Positions 56,489 to 64,000 of a DNA stretch of 64,000 nucleotides are shown here, in pieces. Position 1 is the first letter of the stretch. Every line of letters starts with the position of its first letter. The position numbers and the translations under genes are program-made. The stretch is from Dipteris shenzhenensis (lineage: Eukaryota; Polypodiophyta; Polypodiopsida; Gleicheniales). The notes under the pieces were generated by a model. That model saw only the letters and a program-made list of their open reading frames with translations. It was not told where the DNA came from and did not search any database. Location: NCBI GenBank assembly GCA_047967505.1, contig CM106539.1; one strand, 5' to 3'.

Positions 56489-56895
56489 CAAGATGAAAGG
56501 AGTATGCTTGAGAAGAGGAGGTAAGGTTGCGGGCAAGATGGAAGGAGCAAGCTTGAGGAGAGGAGTAAGGTAAGAAGAGTAAAGTGGAAGAAGTGTGGAG
56601 AGGAGTAAGGTAAGAAGAGTAAAGTGGAAGAAGTTTTTGCTGTGGGTGAGATATAGAAGACGAACGAGGTGAGGAAGGTAACGAGAGTGAGGAAAGATAT
56701 AGAAGACGAACGAGGTGAGGAAGGTAACGAGAGTGAGGAAGGTAACTAGAGGAGATAAGGCAAGATGAAAGGAGTATGCTTGAGAAGAGGAGGCAAGGCT
56801 GCGGGCAAGATGGAAGGAGCAAGCTTGAGGAGAGGAGTAAGGTAAGAAGAGCAAAGTGGAAGAAGTGTCTGCTGCGGGTGAGATATAGAAGATGA
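56489..56895 (+). repeat. GA-rich tandem repeats, period about 272 bp
   Basis: caagatgaaaggagtatgct occurs at 56489 and 56761. Within this are shorter repeats (gaggagtaaggtaagaagag, atagaagacgaacgaggtgagg). The repeats lie directly upstream of the 145-residue ORF start. Confidence 0.85.
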
Positions 56896-57539
56896 ACGAC
56901 TACTAGGGAATTTATAGAACTACAGATGCAAGACCGTAATGCGAGATGACTAGATGCAGGATCGTAATGCGAGACATTATAAAATAAAATGATGGGATGC
57001 AAGACCGTAATGGGAGACATTTGAGACATATAAGATAGTGATAGTACATTGAAATCTATAAAGTAAAATGATGGAACACAAGAATGATATAATTAATAGA
57101 ATCTCATCATGAGATATTCTTTTAATATAATATAAGTTAGTAATTATTAGAATCTCATCATGAGATATTCTTTTAATATAATATAAGTTAGACTTGCTGT
57201 ACATAATAAATGATAGATTTTGAGTACATTGAAATCTATAAAATAAAGTGATGGAACATAAGAATGATATAATTATTAGATTCTCATCATAAGATATTTA
57301 TTGTACATAATAAATTAGACTTTCAAAAAAGTAAAACCTAATGTATTGTAATGATTAAATATCATAAAATATCCTAATGTATTGCAACATTTAACATAAG
57401 TTTTAAAAACACTATCATTAATCAATACAAACAAGATAAAAATCTTCAAGGACTCATGTTTCTTTCTACATGTTTTACAACTGAATAGAGTCTGATGAGT
57501 CCTCTTGAGGCTGTGATTCTCTAAGAGTACATTGAGTCT
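56896..57539 (+). repeat. AT-rich spacer with 50-60 bp duplications
   Basis: tagaatctcatcatgagatattc with ttttaatataatataagttag occurs twice (about 57097-57190), and acattgaaatctataaa-taaa-tgatggaaca occurs twice (57043 and 57228). tctcatcatgaga is palindromic. No gene is seen. Confidence 0.7.
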
Positions 57540-58488
57540 CTACTTGTGTGGATGGTGTACATGAGATTCTACTTCTGGTGCAATCGGGATAGACTTAATC
57601 TCTTCCTCCTTTACAAGATGTGATGTTGTAGATGCACATTGAGTCTCCACTTCTTGTGTAGGAAGAATGCATTGAGTCTCTAATTCAAGTGTAGACTGTA
57701 ATGCTTCTACTTGAGGCTGTGATACAGAAGGAGACTGAATTGTCTCTTCTTTTTCTTTGGCTCCCTCAGGTTCTTCATTGAGTCCATCATGTTGTTTCCC
57801 AATGATAGCAGTTAGATAGTGAACAGTCTTAGCCGCAAAATCTTGTAGCTCGAGCTTGGTATATGCTTCTATGGAGATATGTTCAAAAATTTCATTGAGA
57901 TACAACATGAAGTTGTAGGCAATTCTCCACCCACTACTAAACATGTCTTTTTGGTCCACTGCGAGGCGTGTCTGGAAATTTGGTTGGTCTTGATGCTCCC
58001 TGATTTTCATAATCGCAGAAACTAACTTGTTTGCAGACCTGTCCATCATGACATATGACAAAGTGAATTTGTGTAGTAAATAGTAAGATGCATGTTTATA
58101 ATGATATGATAAAAGAACACTTACTTGAACACCCCGTGAAAGCCTGTAATTGAGTTGACAAACCAACAATGGTTGTCATCAAGGTCCCATACTATTAGGC
58201 TCCAATGTGAACTACATCACCAATAAAGAGCGATAAGATTTATCACAATATTAAGTATTAATTGACACAATATTATAAATAAGAGAGTAAAAGAAAGATT
58301 GAGACCATACTTACTTCTCATAGTATGGCATAAAGACAAGTAGTATGCCATCCAAGTCTAAAGGTTGTAGAATTGAACAAACATCATCTACTGTCTTCTT
58401 GGTATCACTAAGTACAGCTGAAAGAAGAGAATCGAGCATACAGACGCGATTCTGTACTGATCTAGGAAAATGAGATATAACCGTACTA
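57540..58488 (-). CDS. Ulp1/C48-like module 2, Cys replaced by Ser
   Basis: Three exons: 58488-58315, 58211-58125 and 58038-57540 (stop TAG at 57540). They encode SSTVISHFPRSVQNRVCMLDSLLSAVL...MPYYEK, then SHWSLIVWDLDDNHCWFVNSITGFHG, then SANKLVSAIMKI...VDQKDMFSSGWRIAYNFMLYL and an acidic tail. HWSL is the Ulp1-type catalytic His motif. QKDMFSSGW aligns with the Q-x5-CG oxyanion/nucleophile motif of SUMO proteases, but Ser (codon 57933-57935) stands where Cys should be. The usual Asp position reads Asn (FVNS). Exon borders and phases are the same as in module 1, so the two arose by tandem duplication. Probably catalytically dead. Confidence 0.75.
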
Positions 58489-58570
58489 CTGCAGCAATAA
58501 ATAAACAAATGTTAGAAGCAGATTGAATCAAATGATTGAAGTATCAAGTCAAGAGATGTTCATATCAAAC

Positions 58571-59818
58571 CTGAGGATGGCCATCATGACTTTGTCATTA
58601 GCCTCTTTCAAAGGGTCGGAGAGGATTGTAACTTCCTCGCTACCAAAAGTCAAAACACGAGGTTGCTTGCTAATGATGACAACCTCAGAAGAGCTCCCCA
58701 TTTCGTCCAATACAGCGGTTACATCAGGACAACTTATGGGCATAGCAACCAATGTTTCCTCTGGATGCTCCACCACGTTATCAATAAATGCCTTAATGAT
58801 AGATGACATAAATGCATATAGATGCAAGTCTGTATATGTGGACAATGAGGTTTCACTGCCTCTCAAATCAAAAATTTGAGCAAGGAGCAAGAAGCAGTTA
58901 TATCCAACTCTCCACCCACAACTGTGGTCATCATTCTGCTTCACTGCAGGGCATGTTACATACTCTATTTGATCTTCCAAGTCACCCTCCATTTGCATAA
59001 GTGCATCTATAGCACTTACCAACTTTCGAGCAGATCTACACATCAAAATAGAAAACATAAATGAATGTGCGCATTGCATAGGATGCATCTCATTGACATA
59101 ATTATGACACAAGTAGGTTATACTTACTCTGACACACTGCCATGGATAGATGCTATTGAATTGACAAAGAAGCATTGCTTGGCTAAGATGTCCACAATTA
59201 CCAAGCTCCAATGCAAGCTGCATTATCAATTAAGAATAATTATTATTTGATATAATCCTCCACAATGTAAGAGATAAGCTAGGTAGGGATTGATACTCAC
59301 TCCTCGTGATATGCGGTAAAGATAACTCGCACCGTAGTCAAATCAATAGGTTGCAACCACTTAAAAACGTCATGTATGGTCTTCTGCTTATTGCTAAGTA
59401 CACTAGAAACAAGAGGATCGACCATATATGCACATCTTTGTATATATAGCGGAAGCTGTTGTAAAACCATACTGCAATAAAAAGAAAAGAATATTAGTTC
59501 ATTTGATCCAATGGAAATACAAAAGCATAAAGTCAGTAAAAAGTTTGTGTCAAACCTGAGGATGGCTATTATAACCTTGTCATTGACCTCTTTCTTGAAG
59601 TTTATGAGGATTGAAATGTCCTCTTCATCGAATATAAAAGTAAGAGGTTGTTCTCGAACTTGAAACCTAACTTGAAATGACTTCTCCATTTGCTGCAATG
59701 TATGATTATTTTCTAGAGTCATCCGATGGATAGCTAGAGCAGCTTTGCTTTCTTGAGATGAGCTTTCTATATTCTCTGCTCCAACTATGTCCTCCTCATC
59801 CTCCTCCTCTCCCTTCTC
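58571..59818 (-). CDS. Ulp1/C48-like module 1, His and Cys retained
   Basis: Exons 59818-59556 (EKGEEEDEEDIVGAENIESS...EDISILINFKKEVNDKVIIAILR), 59471-59301 (SMVLQQLPLYIQRCAYMVDPLVSSVL...TAYHEE), 59217-59128 (LHWSLVIVDILAKQCFFVNSIASIHG) and 59035-58571 (SARKLVSAIDALMQM...VKQNDDHSCGWRVGYNCFLLL...). GT-AG borders and phases agree throughout. The His of HWSL (59211-59213) and the Cys in QNDDHSCGW (58918-58920) fit the SUMO-protease fold, with Gln six residues before Cys as in yeast Ulp1. The Asp of the triad is Asn (FVNS). The last exon's 3' part (EEVTILSDPLKEANDKVMMAILR) repeats the end of exon 59818-59556, marking the start of module 2. Family assignment is by motif only. Confidence 0.78.
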
Positions 59819-59921
59819 CTATAAAAGGATAAAATAATTATGAGATTCAAAATTTTAAATTAATTATAAATTTAAAAAGACCTTTAAATGAATAAAGAAA
59901 ATTAAACATAAGTCTTCATAC

Positions 59922-62863
59922 CTCTACATATCTTCGTGGTCTTTTTATGTAACATTCAGAGGCAAGGTCATTGTCATATCCATCTTCTTCTGCTTCCTTG
60001 CTATCGCTGGTGTCCTCACTATTATACTATCGCTGGTGTCCTCACTATTATATCCAGAGCTTTGATCATTTTCATCATCTTTCTTGCTCTCATCATACAT
60101 GATCTGCTCTATGTCATCCTCTTCATGTGAGATCGGACCTTTCTTATCAAACTTTATTGTGAGAGAAGCCACGGTATCAAGGTATTCCAAGCAAGCAGGG
60201 CTCTCAATAATATTTACATTGTGTCCTTTTCTGATAAGAGCTTCAAACAGATGTCCCATTCGGCACAATGTGACTTCCCATCCGGACGGTAGCAAAAATT
60301 CCATCATACTAATTAAAAGATCAGCACTTTTTGCTGGCCTTTCATAGTGATTTGCGTTGCGATGGAGGGGACTTGGAGCTTCATGCTCTTCTAGCAGTAG
60401 TTGCAATCTCTTTGCATTCCCTCTTATATTGTTTTGTAAGGAGTGATCATTGTAAGGGCTCTTCATGCACAAGAAAAAGATTTCTAGACTCTATATCTTG
60501 AGACCGCATTCTCTCTTGTCCCTTTTTCTTGAGTATATCCCATTGTAAATCTTGAGCTCATTGCCATATTGTTTTTCTAGGGTAGCAGACATTTGTTCCT
60601 TGTCATCTTTATCAGCAAATATGACTATATTACATTGTCCCACTCTACCAATGGTGGTATGTAATATTCTGTCAAGGAGTGGACGGATGTCATCCGGTGA
60701 TATTTCATAGACAAAGAAAAGCTGAGGTCTCTCCCAAGCAGTGTCGTCGGACAAAAAATCACTCAATGAAACTCCCTTGCACTCAACACTCTTTCCAGAC
60801 TCTGAAATGATTTCATGTATGAAATAAAAGCCCTTGTTCAAAGTTTTTTCTTTTCTGAGAGTGTGGTTATTGATGACTTTTTGTGCATATGCATACACAT
60901 TTTCCGGAATGTCACTTCTCATAGAGGGAGTAATTTCAGATCCATCATCTTCTACCTTCACCCATTTATGCGCCCAAGCCTTCTGTTTAGCTGACGGTAA
61001 AGCTGATGCCATCTGCCTCACAATGTTATGATCAATTTTACATTGGCTGATTGGAATATTTTTTTCTCCCAATAAATATTCAATTGCACTCTTTACTGCA
61101 TCACGCTTGACCTGTTGGATGATGTTATCTTCCATGCAATGATCTTTATCCTTTTTGCCAAAAAACCATTCTTTGGACATTAATTTCTCTGCAGCAAGAC
61201 TTGCGTATTTGTCTGGTAGGTTTCTTAAAGGCCTCCACATCCGAGCTGTCATCTCTTTTTTCTCAATCTTCTTTGCCTTCTCTTTAATCAATGATGGAGC
61301 CTCATATGTAACATCTCCTTTCTCACATGCAAGACACACGTCTTTGATCTGATGAAAAACTTCATCACTACGGAAAAGTATGCTTGTGTAGTCTTGATAC
61401 CTATCCCTTACTGTCTTGAAGCTTGTAATCACCTCAACTCTTTCCTGCTTTCCCCTTGGTACAATGGCACTCAAGCATGTGTAGAAGTCAACAAGATTAT
61501 CCGCTTCCACTTTAGTTGCAGTTCTTTTGAGAGTGGTCAAAGGAGAATTAAAAGTTTTCCATATGGTCCTAGCTTTGAGCAACATCTCTGAAGTGGAGGT
61601 GATTTTTCGTAGTGCATAAATGTCATGATTAAGTCTTTCCGACTCAATCAAATATTTTTTCTCATTCTTGAAGATACAGATGCATGCAGAATAGTAGTGA
61701 AATTGAGGCACACTCGCGAAGGTTTGATAAGTAATTTCTCCTTTCTTGTATGCATCTCTAGAGCGCTCATTACAAGCATAGGCATAGTGCTGACCATCTA
61801 TTGCCTCAAATGTACAATGAGCTAAGAAATTTCTCTTGGCATCCCTTATATGTCGTTCTGGATCATTCACTGAACTCTGTCCTTCTTGAAGTGAGGGAAC
61901 TTGTTTTTCGAGGAACTTAGTGAATTGCATCTCAAAATCTATAGGCTGAGAGAAATTGATGGATTGACTATAATCTCCCATGACTGGCCAAAATGTTCTT
62001 GGACGGAGTACCAAATTAGAAACAACTGGTTTTTTTCCATCAATCAAAGCCTGAAAAATCTTTTCAGCATAGGCTGTATCTAAGGTCCTGCTGTTGGTGA
62101 AGACACTTGCTTTGACCACTGTTGAAGCATGTATAACTTGAGTCTTCTGGCCCCATATATATCCTGGATCCTCATCTGTCACAGCCTCATTCAAGCGAAG
62201 ATTTAGGTTCTTCATTGATAACATTTCTGCTTCTAGATCTGACTCCATTTCAAGACCCTCCGCATCCTCTTCATGTTCTTCCTCTTCTCTTCTTTGCCCT
62301 TTCTTTGTATATGAACGACCTCTTTTTCCAGTTATAGGACTTGGAACTGTAGCTCGTGAAGTACTTGCCTTTTGCATTTGACGTCGAGGTTTATTTTTTA
62401 GGGGCTCAATGTGAACTGCTTTAGATCGCCTTACTTCTTCTTCTATTGCCTCAACTTCAGGTATACTTAAGGGCTTCACTTGTTCTGTTATTCTATCAAC
62501 TTCATGAGTTACACCATCTAAGTGAGTAATACCATGAACAAGAGATGTGTGTGCATGTCCTGTCTTATCTGATGCATGTCGTGTCTCACTCAATTCAATT
62601 TTTGTCTGAGATGCATGTGCATGTCCGGTCTCCACCAATTCAATTCCTGTCTCAGATGTAGATCCCTTGTAAGCATCCACGTGTACAAGACCCTTATCCA
62701 TTACTACAATGTGTTCTGTCTCATCCACTCCACTTCCTCTCTCATTTGTATTACCATGAACCAAATCTACATGGCGTGTCTCATCACTTCCTTTCTCATG
62801 TGTGGATTCTTGCACCTTAGGTCCCTCCCCAATGAAGTTGAACCTTGTTGGATGACACCCTGA
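59922..62863 (-). CDS. Large unrecognised N-terminal part of the double-Ulp1-like gene
   Basis: A long exon, probably from an acceptor at about 62863 (tttcag|GGTGTC) to the donor at 59922/59921. The first ~100 residues are low-complexity with repeats (ETGxELVETGHAHAS-type). A basic then acidic segment follows (KRGRSYTKKGQRREEEEHEEDAEG), a possible nuclear signal. About 600 residues of globular-looking sequence have no motif I recognise (e.g. LVLRPRTFWPVMGDYSQSINFSQPIDFEMQF, WVKVEDDGSEITPSMRSD, IRPLLDRILHTTIGRVGQCNIVIFADKDD). One in-frame TAG (60491-60493) interrupts it, and the same frame then continues MKSPYNDHSLQNNIRGNAKRL...IEQIMYDESKK. A 26-bp tandem duplication at 60001-60052 shifts the frame just before SKEAEEDGYDNDLASECYIKRPRRYVE, which is in phase with the next exon. 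A transposon-borne origin is possible but not shown. Confidence 0.6.
60001..60052 (+). repeat. 2 x 26-bp exact tandem duplication inside coding sequence
   Basis: ctatcgctggtgtcctcact plus attata, repeated immediately. Twenty-six is not a multiple of three, so it shifts the minus-strand frame (YNSEDTSDS followed by IIVRTP instead of KEAEED). Confidence 0.95.
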
Positions 62864-62869
62864 AAGTAT

Positions 62870-63335
62870 TCAAGGATAATCTTTGACTGCATTTTTCTTG
62901 CTTCCTCAATGGGAAATTCCTCCCACACATGTTGAAGGATCTCCAATGCAGGAACCAATTCAGGAAATCTAGTGCTTTTGGCGGCGGCATCACAAAGTGC
63001 ATTGCATCTTTCTTAGAAAGAAGAAACGATCTGTTGCTCATTCTTGACTTTGTGTAAATCATCATTGTACTGCTGTCCTTTTCAATTTTTATTCCTACTA
63101 AGGTGCCCCCTTGAATCAAATTGCTCTTTGAGAAAGATACATTCGCACTCATCTTTCTCCAACTCTCTCTTTGTCATCACTAGAATGAGATTTCCTTTAC
63201 TTAAGACCAAGAACCATGCTTTCTTTGTTGTGTCAACAACTGTCCAGTTTGTGAAGTCCTTTGGGGCATAAATTCTTCCATTGTATTTCAGTGTCATACC
63301 ATTGACAAATGCTGTAGCCTCAAGATCCATCCTGT
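62870..63335 (-). CDS. Upstream exon(s) of the same locus
   Basis: After a good acceptor (ttaaatacag at about 63332) the frame reads MDLEATAFVNGMTLKYNGRIYAPKDFTNWTVVDTTKKAWFLVL to about 63085. The same frame reopens at about 63010 (ERCNALCDAAAKSTRFPELVPALEILQHVWEEFPIEEARKMQSKIILEYFQ), separated by two stops. Either an intron lies between or the gene is broken here. The preceding acceptor suggests still earlier exons to the right. No domain recognised. Confidence 0.45.
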
Positions 63336-63462
63336 ATTTAAGCACAACACAAATTTTAAGTACTTTGACAAACTACAATTACTTTGAAAAATCAAAAGTA
63401 CAATGAGTCCCATTAATACACCTCAATTTTTTATTCTTCCCAATCATATAAGTATCAATTTC

Positions 63463-63600
63463 ATGCTTTGGGAATAGCCTAAAAGGCTTTACAAGGCTTA
63501 GAGCATAAATGCTTTGGGAATAGCCTAAAAGGCTTTACAAGGCTTAGAGCATAAATGCTTTGGGAATAGCCTAAAAGGCTTTACAAGGCTTAGAGCATAA
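63463..63600 (+). repeat. 3 x 46-bp tandem repeat
   Basis: Unit atgctttgggaatagcctaa...gcataa starts at 63463, 63509 and 63555. The copies appear identical. It is probably intronic to, or upstream of, the Ulp1-like locus. Confidence 0.97.
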
Positions 63601-64000
63601 ATGTGAAAAAAAATAAGGATTTACAATGATCTCTGAATACAAATTTGAAGTCTGTCATATATAAGTACAAAATGCTCTGTCAACTCCTGCAACTGATATA
63701 AGTGTAAAATGCTCTGTCAACTTCCACAACTGTAATCTGTCATGTCCACTGATACAACTTTCAATCATCTTGAAAGTTTAAAAACCTTAATCGATGGTAG
63801 GGTTGTTGTGACTGTGAAACCGAATGTGAACAAATGGACTAGGAACTAGTCGGGAAATTTTGAGCATGACTTTGATTGGTTTTTTTGGAGTTCTCTCCTC
63901 TAAGGACAAACTAATCTATGCTAATCTAGACTACACCAACCGTCGAAGCAAAGAAAAGCAAGAAATAATTTCTTTTCCATTGTTCTTTTTAATATCCTTA
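63601..64000 (+). other. No gene seen
   Basis: AT-rich sequence with one short repetition (tataagt-aaaatgctctgtcaact twice near 63660-63725). No coding exon recognised. Confidence 0.5.

Noticed and set aside
56481-57029. N-terminal extension of the 145-residue ORF to 327 codons.
   Set aside because: The added part is Ser/Leu/Pro low complexity encoded by GA-rich tandem repeats. The ATG at 56480 begins the plausible protein.

Overview
This looks like a plant nuclear genome window, probably from a large, repeat-rich non-flowering vascular plant. The reasons are a spliced exocyst EXO70A gene, a decayed DYW-class PPR gene whose repeats resemble fern and lycophyte PPR proteins, and long stretches of Ty1/copia, Ty3/gypsy and CACTA (En/Spm) transposons. 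No bacterial operons, CRISPR arrays or rRNA genes are visible. The lineage (fern or lycophyte) is an inference from protein flavour only.

Layout. 1-8953 (minus): 5' and middle exons of EXO70A; the gene runs off the left edge. Its 5.2-kb intron 4 hosts a 2-kb non-coding LTR element. 9057-9650: a compound TG/AG/poly-A satellite upstream of EXO70A. 10372-13560 (plus): an intronless PPR pseudogene with three decayed DYW-type segments. 14701-20835 (minus): a degenerate Ty3/gypsy chromovirus with an interrupted integrase. 21200-23576: local repeats. 23586-30601: a CACTA element with a TNP2-type gene on minus (one segment of it inverted), and a divergent second gene on plus. 30640-32530: a gypsy gag and leader fragment. 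32582-33020: a CACTA scrap. 34240-41329: CACTA copy 2, with nested tandem duplications and a young gag-only LTR element (36742-39161) inside it. 41330-44149 and 48250-52870: two copia elements, A (+) and B (-), in opposite orientation, flanking a 4.1-kb segment. 52871-55580: CACTA copy 3. 56046-63345 (minus): a multi-exon gene of unknown type. It encodes a large unrecognised protein followed by two tandem Ulp1/C48-protease-like modules. A small separate ORF lies downstream.

The clearest rearrangement is the 44150-48249 inversion. Flanking target-site duplications and LTR diagnostic bases of copia A and B pair across the two elements rather than within them. That is what recombination between two inverted elements would leave. 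The most novel coding locus is the double Ulp1-like gene at 57540-63345. Its second module has Ser where the catalytic Cys belongs, and its reading frame carries one in-frame TAG and one 26-bp tandem duplication.
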